Source: Aphanocapsa lilacina HA4352-LM1
Lineage (GTDB): Bacteria; Cyanobacteriota; Cyanobacteriia; Gloeobacterales; Gloeobacteraceae
Assembly (NCBI GenBank): GCA_019359725.1
Contig: JAHHGR010000014.1
Location: 1 to 64,000 of the forward strand
DNA length: 64,000 bases
Direction: 5' to 3'
A program made the translations under genes and the position numbers. A model generated the notes under the pieces. That model was not told the origin of the DNA. It saw only the letters and a program-made list of their open reading frames with translations, and ran no database searches. Shown here one piece after another: positions 8,283 through 15,648 of the stretch (the first letter of the stretch is position 1; each line of letters starts with the position of its first letter).

Positions 8283-8498
8283 TTAGATCACCCCAACGGT
8301 GGCGCGGGGCGCCTGGGGTTCGACGGGCGGCTCGGCAATAGCGGCGGTATCGATGAAGAAAATTGCAGCGCAGCAGCAGCAGCGGTGGCTCGACAGACCG
8401 AAGAAGGGGGCCAGCCGCTCGATGCCCCGGCGGCGCGAGATTCGACTGCTGGGACTGCCACAGTGGGGGCAACGGCTCTCAATAGACTGGCGGTTCAT
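8283..8498 (-). CDS. Small zinc-ribbon protein
   Basis: A 71-residue protein starting MNRQSIESRCPHCG. The first zinc knuckle CPHCG is followed by R-x-S-R-R-R-x-x-x-E-R-L and then a second cysteine group HRCCCCAAIFF. That layout (CxxC, SRRR..ERL, RCxxCxxxF) is seen in small conserved bacterial zinc-ribbon proteins of unknown role. A clear ribosome-binding site (GGAGGG) lies just upstream of the ATG. It precedes the phosphatase gene on the same strand by 47 bases, so the two may form an operon. Confidence 0.7.
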   Translation of the reverse strand: MNRQSIESRCPHCGSPSSRISRRRGIERLAPFFGLSSHRCCCCAAIFFIDTAAIAEPPVEPQAPRATVGVI

Positions 8499-8554
8499 CA
8501 CTCACCCTCCTCTTCTCTCAGTACGCCCGGTCCACCCGGCCCGGACACACTTTT

Positions 8555-8583
8555 ATTGTACTACAAGCATATTACAAGCTCAA
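8555..8583 (-). promoter_or_regulatory. Candidate sigma-70-type promoter for the zinc-ribbon gene
   Basis: On the minus strand, TTGAGC (8583-8578) and TACAAT (8560-8555) are separated by exactly 17 bases. Transcription would begin about 50 bases before the zinc-ribbon ATG. The match is by eye only. Confidence 0.45.
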
Positions 8584-8724
8584 TACACGCCGGATTCCCG
8601 GTCGGCAGTAGGATTATAGCCCATTTATGGTCCTTTGTCCATGTCAAGCGCGCCACGCGGGGGCGCTGGAACCCTTCCAGCGGCCCACCTGTCTACAATG
8701 GGCGATTGTATCCACCGAGGTTGT

Positions 8725-10560
8725 ATGCCCCTGGCCGTGTGGCGCGCTCATGCTTCTTTGACGTTGATTTTGCTGGCAGGTTTCAATCCGCTGGTACCGA
8801 TGGCCGCCTTGGCCCAGGCGGATGTTCCCCGGACGGCCACGGCGCGGCCCGCCTGGATCGCGCGCAGCGACGCGAACGCCCGGCTGTTGTTGGAGGTGAC
8901 GGCGCGCTTCGCTCCTGAGCAGGCGACTTCCTTCGGTATCGACGGTTTGGACGAGCGCATCAGCGATCTGGGCGTCGGTTACGACCAGCGCCAGCAAACG
9001 GCGTTTACCGAGGCGGCGGCCGAACTGGAGCGGCGGCTCGCCGCCGAGAAAGACCCGCTTGTGCGCCAGGATCTCGAAATTTTGATCGAGGCGGCCCGGG
9101 ACAACGCCCGCGGGTTCGAGTTGAACCGCAAGTATACACTTCCCTACTTCAACATGTCGCAACTCCTGTTTGGGAGTCTGCGCAGCCTGCTCGACGACCA
9201 GGTGGTCCCCGCCCGCCGTCCCGCCGCCCTGGTCCGCCTCAAGCGCTATGCGGGTCTGGAGCCGGGTTATCAGCCGATTACACAACTGGCCCAGCAGCGC
9301 ATCCGCGAGCGGCTGAACCAACCGGGGATCTTGTATCCGTTCCAGGCGCAGCTCGAAAAGGACCTTGCCAACAACGCTTCCTTCGTCGCGGGGATGGGCC
9401 AACTTTTCGAGAAGTACAATATCGCCAGTTATCAGGAACCGCTCGCGCGGCTCAAAAGCGAACTAACCGCCTACGACGGCTTTTTGCGCAAGGAAGTGCT
9501 CCCCAAAGCCAGGAACGATTTTCGCCAGCCGCCGGAACTGTACGCGTTTGCCCTCAAGCAGTACGGCGTCGATCTGCCCCCGGCCGAACTGACAGTCCTG
9601 GCGCGCGCCGCCTTTGCCGACATCCAGCGGCAGATGCAGGCGCTCGCTCCCCAGGTGGCCAAAGCGAAGGGCTACCGTTCCACCGACTACCGCGACGTCA
9701 TCCGCGATCTCAAAAAAGAACAACTGCTCGGTGAGGCGATCCTGCCCCACTACCAGGAGCGCCTCGGTCAAATCGAGCAAATCATCCGCCGCGAGAAGCT
9801 CGTCACCCTCCCCGATCGCCCCGCGCGCATCCGCCTGGCTTCCGCCGCCGAAAGTGCCGCCACCCCGGCCCCCAACATGCGCCCACCCCGGCTGTTGGGC
9901 AATAAAGGCGAGCAAGGCGAATTTATCTTGCCTCTGAACATCCCGGCCCCGCCCGGCACTTCCGCCGGCAAGTCCGAGAGGGTGGACGATTTTACCCACG
10001 CCGCCGCCTCCTGGACGCTCACCGCCCACGAAGCCCGCCCCGGCCACGAATTGCAATTTGCCTCTCTAGTCGAAAAGGGCGTCTCCACCGCCCGCGCCAT
10101 TTATGCCTTCAACAGCACCAACGTCGAGGGTTGGGCGCTGTACGCGGAGGCGATCACCCTGCCCTTTATGCCCCCCGAGGGACAGCTCATCTCGCTGCAG
10201 GCCCGCCTGCAGCGCGCCGCCCGCGCCTTTCTCGATCCGGGTCTGCAGGCGGGCACGGTGACGCGCGAGGAGGCGATGCGGGTGCTCACCCAGGAGGTGA
10301 TGCTCTCGCAGCCCTTCGCCAACCAGGAAGTCGAGCGCTACACCTTCCGCGCCCCCGGCCAGGCGACTTCCTACTTCTACGGCTACACGCGGCTCAGCGA
10401 GCTGCGCAAAGACGCCGAGAAGCAAATGGGCAGCCGCTTCGACGCCCAAAAGTTCCACGACTTCATCCTGGCCCAGGGGCTGTTGCCGCCCGCGCTGCTG
10501 CGAAAAGCCGTCCTGGAGCTGTTCGTCGCCACAGGGTCCGGCGCGGCCAACGTCCGCTGA
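8725..10560 (+). CDS. Secreted DUF885 family protein (putative metallopeptidase-like)
   Basis: A 611-residue protein beginning with a signal peptide (MPLAVWRAHASLTLILLAGF, then AALAQA as a likely cleavage site). The body matches DUF885 proteins. The most telling motif is TAHEARPGHELQ near residue 435, a HExxxGH metal-binding arrangement, followed by an E-G-W-A-L-Y-A-E motif (VEGWALYAE). Members are thought to be zinc peptidase-like, but activity for this protein is inference. I chose ATG 8725 rather than the TTG at 8635 because it gives an intact signal peptide. A 177-base piece of its 3' end is repeated at 11163-11339. Confidence 0.85.
   Translation: MPLAVWRAHASLTLILLAGFNPLVPMAALAQADVPRTATARPAWIARSDANARLLLEVTARFAPEQATSFGIDGLDERISDLGVGYDQRQQTAFTEAAAELERRLAAEKDPLVRQDLEILIEAARDNARGFELNRKYTLPYFNMSQLLFGSLRSLLDDQVVPARRPAALVRLKRYAGLEPGYQPITQLAQQRIRERLNQPGILYPFQAQLEKDLANNASFVAGMGQLFEKYNIASYQEPLARLKSELTAYDGFLRKEVLPKARNDFRQPPELYAFALKQYGVDLPPAELTVLARAAFADIQRQMQALAPQVAKAKGYRSTDYRDVIRDLKKEQLLGEAILPHYQERLGQIEQIIRREKLVTLPDRPARIRLASAAESAATPAPNMRPPRLLGNKGEQGEFILPLNIPAPPGTSAGKSERVDDFTHAAASWTLTAHEARPGHELQFASLVEKGVSTARAIYAFNSTNVEGWALYAEAITLPFMPPEGQLISLQARLQRAARAFLDPGLQAGTVTREEAMRVLTQEVMLSQPFANQEVERYTFRAPGQATSYFYGYTRLSELRKDAEKQMGSRFDAQKFHDFILAQGLLPPALLRKAVLELFVATGSGAANVR
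10351..10527 (+). repeat. Source copy of a DUF885 3'-end duplication
   Basis: This segment inside the DUF885 gene recurs at 11163-11339 with roughly nine base differences counted by eye and no indels (offset 812). Confidence 0.9.
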
Positions 10561-10602
10561 GCGCCCGCCGCCGACTGCGCAGTGAATTGAGCGGATTTGG
10601 TA

Positions 10603-10932
10603 TCAACCGGGGTTGCCGTTGCCGCGCTCCCGGTCTTTGCGGATGAGGTAGTCGTTGATCGCTTCCTGACGACGATTGGAAGCCCTCAGTTCATCGACCG
10701 CCTCCCGCAGTTCGATGACGTTCTGGTCGAGTCTAGCAATAGTATCTACGGCCACGTTGATAAATCGTTCACCGAGATTGGCCAGCCGAGCGAGGTTTTG
10801 ACTGTTGGTCACGGTGGCCTCCTGCAGTTCGCCAATACGCTGGCTGTTGGCCAGGGTGGCCGCCCGCAGCTCCGCTATCAACTCGCCGTGCTGGTCAAGG
10901 CGCTGTTCAGACCGGTCAAGACGTTCTTCCAT
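10603..10932 (-). CDS. Small coiled-coil protein, copy 1
   Basis: A 109-residue hydrophilic protein starting MEERLDRSEQRLDQHGELI. It is almost wholly helical with heptad patterns (LRAATLANSQRIGELQEATV and ARLDQNVIELREAVDELRA) and ends with a charged IRKDRERGNGNPG tail. There is no membrane segment or signal peptide. It is a close paralog of the gene at 14079-14402; their 3' ends share 57 identical bases. It converges on DUF885 and diverges from the FG-GAP gene at 11532, as its paralog does. I do not know its function. ATG 10932 was chosen over the slightly longer frame because it aligns with the paralog's start and has GAGGAT upstream. Confidence 0.8.
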   Translation of the reverse strand: MEERLDRSEQRLDQHGELIAELRAATLANSQRIGELQEATVTNSQNLARLANLGERFINVAVDTIARLDQNVIELREAVDELRASNRRQEAINDYLIRKDRERGNGNPG

Positions 10933-11162
10933 CGGGTAATCCTCGATCAACCATCAACAAACGTGTCGCTGTACAGAGTATGCCTCTGAGCTTGCGCCGA
11001 ATCACGCTGTGCTGCCATCGTGCTACAAGAATGGCACACAGACCGGGGTGGGGAGTTTGCCAACCGCATTGCCAGGCTGTGCGGACGCCGCCCCGAGGGT
11101 TCGACGGTGGGTTGGCAGATCTTGAACCGCCCTGGCGTCGCGCGCTCGGCGGTCCATTCTGT
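10933..11162. other. Spacer between coiled-coil gene and the DUF885 fragment
   Basis: No gene is supported. Part of it (around 11005-11045) resembles the spacer of the second cassette around 14480-14520. It should include the promoter of the coiled-coil gene. Confidence 0.4.
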
Positions 11163-11372
11163 GCTCCCGGCCGGGCGACTTCGTACTTCTACGGCTACAC
11201 GCGGCTCAGCGAGCTGCGCAAAGACGCCGAGAAGCAAATGGGCAGCCGCTTCGGCGCCCAAAAGTTCCACGACTTCATCCTGGCCCAGGGACTGTTGCCG
11301 CCCGCTTTGTTGCGAAAAGCCGTCCTGGAGCAGTTCGTCAATTCTGAAACTGTCGGTACAAAATCCCGCTAA
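11163..11372 (+). pseudogene. Duplicated 3' fragment of the DUF885 gene
   Basis: Residues from PGRATSYFYGYTRLSEL onward, through RKDAEKQMGSRFGAQKF, repeat the C-terminal ~60 residues of the DUF885 protein, then end in a different tail (VNSETVGTKSR). The frame stays open, but there is no domain core, signal peptide or credible start of its own. It sits inside the spacer between the coiled-coil and FG-GAP genes. The matching spacer of the second cassette is about 350 bases shorter, which suggests this piece was inserted. Confidence 0.8.
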
Positions 11373-11531
11373 GCGTACAGGAACAAGAACGTCCGGTCGC
11401 CTGACCTTTGACGCTGCACCGTGCTGGATATGGGCACGCCCTTGCCGGTGGTGGTCGCGAAGGGCACGACGGTTGTCCGGTGCCACCTGGTATCATAAAC
11501 ACCATTCTTTCCTACGAAGGCAAGGTGGGCT

Positions 11532-12968
11532 ATGGGATGGGTGGGTGTGGGGTGTCGGCGGGGCCGCGCGGCGCGGTGGTGGGGCCTGGGTCTGGCGGCG
11601 GCGCTGGGGGTGTGGGCGTCGCCGGTGGGGGCGCAGGTGGAGTTTTTGCCCGCCCAGAGTATACCCATTGGCGACGATCCCGTGTCTGTGGCGTCGGGGG
11701 ATCTGGACGGCGACGGCGACCTCGACCTCGTCACGGCCAACAGCGGCTCGCCTCCCGACTTCATAGACAACGTGTCGGTGCTGCTGAACAGTGGCGACGG
11801 CAGCTTCGCTCCCGCCCGGTCGTTTGCGGCCGGGAGTCGTCCCGAATCTGTGGCCTTGGGCGACCTGGACGGCGACGGCGACCTGGACGTTGCCACGGCC
11901 AACGGAGGCACCGGCGACGTGTCGGTGCTGCTGAACAACGGCGACGGCAGCCTCGCCCCCGCCCGGTCCTTTGTGGCCGGGCAAGTCATCGTTTCTGTGG
12001 CGTTGGGGGACCTCGACGGCGACGGCGACCTGGACATCGTCGCCGCGGACCCCGGCTTTTATGGGTTAAACGAGATCGACGTGCAGGTGCTGCTGAACAG
12101 GGGCAACGGCAGCTTCGCCCCCGCCCAAACCTTTTTGGCCGGGGACATTCCCTACTCGGTGGCGTTGGGGGACCTCGACGGCGACGGCGACCTCGATATC
12201 GCCGTTGGTGGCTCCTTTTTGGACACCGTGTCTGTCTTGCTGAACAACGGCGACGGCAGCTTCGGCCCCGCCCAAGAATTAGAGGCCGGGGACGTTCCCG
12301 TCTCGGTGGCGTTGGGGGACCTCGACGGCGACGGCGACCTGGACCTCGCCACGGTCAACGCACTCTCCAACAACGTGTCTGTGCTGCTGAACAATGGCGA
12401 CGGCAGCTTCGCCCCCGCCCAATCGTTTGCGGCCGGGGATGAGCCCGATTCGTTGGCATTGGGGGATTTGGACGGCGACGGCGACCTTGACATCGCTACG
12501 GCCAACTTCTTCTCCGACAGCGTGTCTGTGCTGCTGAACAGCGGCGGTGGCAGCTTCGGCCCCGCCCAATCTTTCGCGGTCGGGCACATTCCCAACTCTG
12601 TGGCCTTGGGTGACCTGGACGGCGACGGCGACTTGGACGTTGCCACCGCAAACTTAGACTCCTCCGACGTGTCGGTGCTGGAGAACATCACGCAGGATGT
12701 TTCCCCCTTGACCATTGTCGCCCTCTCGCCCGCCGGCGGCCCCGCTGGCACCGAGGTGACCCTCACCGGCACGGGCTTCACCGGCGCCACCGCCGTCACC
12801 TTCCGCCTCGGCTTCCCGCAGCGGCGGATCCCGGCCGAGTTCACGGTCCTCTCCGACAGCGAGATCCGGGCGGTGGTGCCAGAGGAGGCCAAGACCGGCC
12901 GCATCACCGTGGAGGCGCCGGAGGGGCAGGCCGTCAGTCCCACCGTGTTTTTCGTGCTCGGGCCGTGA
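11532..12968 (+). CDS. Secreted FG-GAP/VCBS repeat protein with C-terminal IPT domain, copy 1
   Basis: A 478-residue exported protein. A signal peptide (RWWGLGLAAALGVWASPVGAQ) is followed by seven repeats of about 60 residues, each with GDLDGDGDLD-(ILV)-(ATV), a calcium-binding FG-GAP/VCBS blade expected to build a beta-propeller. Residues ~395-478 form an IPT/TIG immunoglobulin-like domain (GTEVTLTGTGFTGATAVTF ... IRAVVPEEAKTGRITV). Such proteins are usually cell-surface or secreted binding modules; the ligand is unknown. The protein is paralogous to the gene at 14652, which has only four blades. ATG 11532 aligns with the paralog's start. Confidence 0.9.
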   Translation: MGWVGVGCRRGRAARWWGLGLAAALGVWASPVGAQVEFLPAQSIPIGDDPVSVASGDLDGDGDLDLVTANSGSPPDFIDNVSVLLNSGDGSFAPARSFAAGSRPESVALGDLDGDGDLDVATANGGTGDVSVLLNNGDGSLAPARSFVAGQVIVSVALGDLDGDGDLDIVAADPGFYGLNEIDVQVLLNRGNGSFAPAQTFLAGDIPYSVALGDLDGDGDLDIAVGGSFLDTVSVLLNNGDGSFGPAQELEAGDVPVSVALGDLDGDGDLDLATVNALSNNVSVLLNNGDGSFAPAQSFAAGDEPDSLALGDLDGDGDLDIATANFFSDSVSVLLNSGGGSFGPAQSFAVGHIPNSVALGDLDGDGDLDVATANLDSSDVSVLENITQDVSPLTIVALSPAGGPAGTEVTLTGTGFTGATAVTFRLGFPQRRIPAEFTVLSDSEIRAVVPEEAKTGRITVEAPEGQAVSPTVFFVLGP

Positions 12969-13219
12969 GGCGGGAGCGCTCCGGTACGGACGGTTTGCGC
13001 GCCGATTTTTCGTCCGATCTTGGGATTGCCGTTGCATAGACAGCGCCCGATAATACACCCATCCAACGCTGTCACTCTGTTTGTCACTCGACTTCGTAAG
13101 TAGTAACTGGGACCGTTGCGCAATCGGGCTATGTGCGTATGGAATAAGCTGCAATTTTGGTCGACACTATTTTAGTGCGACTACTTTTGCTGTTCTTGAC
13201 CTAACAGGAAAAAATACCC
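12969..13219. other. Intergenic region before the FkbM gene
   Basis: 251 bases with no recognisable gene. The second half is more AT-rich than its surroundings and probably carries the promoter of the downstream methyltransferase gene. Confidence 0.4.
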
Positions 13220-14050
13220 TTGCCCGACCCACTGGCCAACCTGACCGACGAGCTGAATAAGAAGTTTCATAACGCCCCGGACAGACTCCTCGCTCGTTTG
13301 GAATTGATTCTGGATAGCTTACAGTTCAAAGTGTTTGCCGCAAGGCAGCTCTGGAAAGTTGCCCCCTACGTAGAGCCGCCGGTACCAAGAAGCATCTGGC
13401 GCGAGTACCACCCGGTTTACACGGCTTTGCGCCGCCTCACTCCCCACTGGCGGCCCGACTTTGTGATCGATGTCGGCGCTTCGACGGGCATCTGGTCCGA
13501 TGTGGTTTGCCAGTTGTTTCCCGCCGCCCGGTTCATCTTGATCGATCCGCTGGGCGAGGAACACGTGCGCTCGGATCGCCGTTATGCCGAACTCCACCCC
13601 GAATTTGAATGGGTTTACGAGGCCGTTGCCGAGCGCGCGGGCAAAGCGACGCTCCTGGTCGATGCCAACTTGTACGGCAGTTCTCTGCGCTATCTGCACA
13701 GCGACGCAGAGCACTCCCGCAGGAGCGTGCAGGTCACGACGCTGGATGCGTTGGCCCAGCAAAAACAGATCCGTGGCCGCGGTCTGCTCAAAATCGATGT
13801 GCAATTTGGCGAGCATCTGGTGCTGGAGGGCGCCAGGGATTTCCTGACCCAGGTGGACGCGCTCGTCGTCGAACTAACCCTCGAACCGCCGCCCGACACC
13901 ATGCCGTCTTTTCTCGAATTGCTGCAAAGGATCGACCGATTGGGCTTGGTCTACGGCGACGACGCCGGCAACTGGCGCTCTCAAAGCGGGGGGCTTTTGC
14001 TGCAAAAGGACATTCTCTTTATCAGGCCCCATCTGCGCGACGGCTTGTAA
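13220..14050 (+). CDS. FkbM family methyltransferase
   Basis: A 276-residue S-adenosylmethionine-dependent methyltransferase. It shows motif I VIDVGASTGIWS near residue 81, motif II LIDPLGEEH, and the FkbM hallmark LLKIDVQFGEHLVLEGA near residue 190, followed by VDALVVELTLEP. FkbM enzymes O-methylate sugars, polyketides or other secondary metabolites; the substrate here is unknown. Translation starts at a TTG (13220) with ACAGGAAA upstream. It lies alone between two copies of the coiled-coil/FG-GAP cassette and converges on the second coiled-coil gene. Confidence 0.85.
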   Translation: MPDPLANLTDELNKKFHNAPDRLLARLELILDSLQFKVFAARQLWKVAPYVEPPVPRSIWREYHPVYTALRRLTPHWRPDFVIDVGASTGIWSDVVCQLFPAARFILIDPLGEEHVRSDRRYAELHPEFEWVYEAVAERAGKATLLVDANLYGSSLRYLHSDAEHSRRSVQVTTLDALAQQKQIRGRGLLKIDVQFGEHLVLEGARDFLTQVDALVVELTLEPPPDTMPSFLELLQRIDRLGLVYGDDAGNWRSQSGGLLLQKDILFIRPHLRDGL

Positions 14051-14078
14051 TCTTCGCCAATAAGGCAGGCGAAGCGCT

Positions 14079-14402
14079 TCAGTTGCCGTTGCCGCGCTCC
14101 CGGTCTTTGCGGATGAGGTAGTCGTTGATCGCTTCCTGGCGGCGGTTGGAGGCGCGCAGTTCCTCGACGGCCAGGTCGAGGCGGGCGGTGCTGCCGCGCA
14201 GCTCGGTGAGGGCCTCGACCACAACAGTGATGAAGCGCTCACCAATATTTGCCAGCCGATCGAAGTTCTGGGCGTTGATTAAGGTGGCTTCCTGCAGTTC
14301 GCCGATGCGCTGGCTGTTGGCAAGGGTGGCTGCGCGCAATTCCACTATCAATTCCCGATGCTGGTCAAGCCGTTGCTCGGACCGGTCGAAACGCTCTTCC
14401 AT
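14079..14402 (-). CDS. Small coiled-coil protein, copy 2
   Basis: A 107-residue paralog of the protein at 10603-10932. It shares the start MEERFDRSEQRLDQH, the central LRAATLANSQRIGELQEAT and the end LRASNRRQEAINDYLIRKD. Differences cluster in the middle third (ITVVVEALTELRGSTARLD). It is predicted to be a soluble, all-helical coiled coil with no export signal. GAGGAT precedes the ATG as in copy 1. It is divergent from the FG-GAP gene at 14652. The function is unknown. Confidence 0.8.
   Translation of the reverse strand: MEERFDRSEQRLDQHRELIVELRAATLANSQRIGELQEATLINAQNFDRLANIGERFITVVVEALTELRGSTARLDLAVEELRASNRRQEAINDYLIRKDRERGNGN
14082..14138. repeat. 57-bp identical block shared by the two coiled-coil genes
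   Basis: Bases 14082-14138 are identical to 10612-10668 and encode the conserved C-terminal tail of both coiled-coil proteins. Divergence starts immediately outside the block. Confidence 0.85.
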
Positions 14403-14651
14403 CGGGCAATCCTCAACGCAGCGTCAATCGGATGTCGCCATACAGGATAAGTCAAAAAGCGCAGGCGGCAAACGCCGTGCGGCTGCCGTCGTCCTACAAA
14501 GATGCCCCTCAGACTGGCGGCGCCCTGCTTTCACACGAACGACCGACACGCCTGCCGCTCTTGCATTGTTGCCGTCGCGCAAGGCACATCGGTTGTGCGC
14601 CGGCATCGAATACAGTGAGTGCGATTCCTTTCACGAAAGCCGGGGCAATCG
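14403..14651. other. Divergent spacer of cassette 2
   Basis: 249 bases between the divergent coiled-coil and FG-GAP genes. No gene is seen. Short stretches align with the cassette 1 spacer on both sides of the DUF885 fragment, so this is probably the ancestral-length control region. Confidence 0.45.
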
Positions 14652-15632
14652 ATGGGGCATGGGTTTGTGAGCGGTGGCGGAAGCTGCGCGATGCGGTGGT
14701 GGTGGAGTCTGGGGCTTTCGGCGGTGCTGGGGGTGTGGTCTTCGCCCGCGGTGGGACAGGTGAATTTTCTGGTCGCCCCGAGTTTCCCCGCCGGGGACTC
14801 ACCGCAATCGGTGGCCTTGGGGGACATCGACGGCGACGGCGACACCGACATCGCCACGGCCAATGCAGACTCCGACGACGTGTCCGTGCTGCTGAACGAC
14901 GGCACCGGCACTTTCGCCCCCGCCCGATCGTTCGCGGCAGGGGATTCGCCCCGCTCTGTGGCCTTGGGGGACCTGGACGGCGACGGCGACCTGGATGTCG
15001 CCACGGCCAACCGCGGCTCGTATCCCTCCTACGGTAACGTGTCCGTGCTGCTGAACGACGGCACCGGCACCTTCGCTCCCGCCCAATCGTTCGCGGTCGG
15101 ATACTCCCCCAGCTCTGTGGCGCTGGGGGACCTGGATGGCGACGGCGACCTGGATGTCGCCTCCGCCAATTTTTACTCAAAAGATGTGTCTGTCTTGCTG
15201 AACGTCGGCGGTGGCAGCTTCGCCCCCGCCCAAGCCTTCGTGGCCGGGAACCGTCCCAAATCGGTGGCCTTGGGGGACATCGACGGCGACGGCGATCTCG
15301 ACATCGCCACGGCCAACTATAGATCCGAAACCGTCATAGTATTTCAAAACATTACCCAACAGACTGCCCTCCCCGCCATCGCCTCCCTTGCTCCGCGCTC
15401 GGGCCCCGTCGGCACCGAGGTGACCCTCACCGGCACGGGCTTCACCGCCGCCACCGCCGTCACCTTCCGCGACGGCTCGGGGCGGCGGCGCATCCCGGCC
15501 CAGTTCACGGTCGTCTCCGACAGCGAGATCCGGGCGGTGGTGCCCGCGGGCGCCGCCACAGGCCGCCTGACGGTGACGACGAGCGCAGGCAGGGCGGTCA
15601 GTCCCGTCGCCTTTTTTGTCATCGGACGCTGA
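14652..15632 (+). CDS. Secreted FG-GAP/VCBS repeat protein with C-terminal IPT domain, copy 2
   Basis: A 326-residue exported protein. The signal peptide (MRWWWSLGLSAVLGVW then SSPAVGQ) is followed by four FG-GAP blades with DGDGD calcium loops and a C-terminal IPT/TIG domain nearly identical in its core (GTEVTLTGTGFTAATAVTF) to that of copy 1. It has three blades fewer than copy 1, so repeat number has changed since duplication. I placed the start at ATG 14652, which aligns with copy 1; ATG 14691 just before the RWWWS segment is an alternative. It converges on the protease gene at 15649 with only 16 bases between stops. Confidence 0.88.
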   Translation: MGHGFVSGGGSCAMRWWWSLGLSAVLGVWSSPAVGQVNFLVAPSFPAGDSPQSVALGDIDGDGDTDIATANADSDDVSVLLNDGTGTFAPARSFAAGDSPRSVALGDLDGDGDLDVATANRGSYPSYGNVSVLLNDGTGTFAPAQSFAVGYSPSSVALGDLDGDGDLDVASANFYSKDVSVLLNVGGGSFAPAQAFVAGNRPKSVALGDIDGDGDLDIATANYRSETVIVFQNITQQTALPAIASLAPRSGPVGTEVTLTGTGFTAATAVTFRDGSGRRRIPAQFTVVSDSEIRAVVPAGAATGRLTVTTSAGRAVSPVAFFVIGR

Positions 15633-15648
15633 GGCGGACGGGTCTTTG

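Noticed and set aside
11020-11085. A short frame reading QEWHTDRGGEFANRIARLC that resembles a DDE integrase motif
   Set aside because: The DNA aligns with the non-coding spacer of the second cassette around 14490-14520, which lacks this reading, and no flanking integrase sequence is present.
11690-12700. CRISPR-like periodic repeats in the FG-GAP gene
   Set aside because: The periodic DNA encodes in-frame calcium-binding blades of ~60 residues, with divergent, longer intervals and a continuous ORF.
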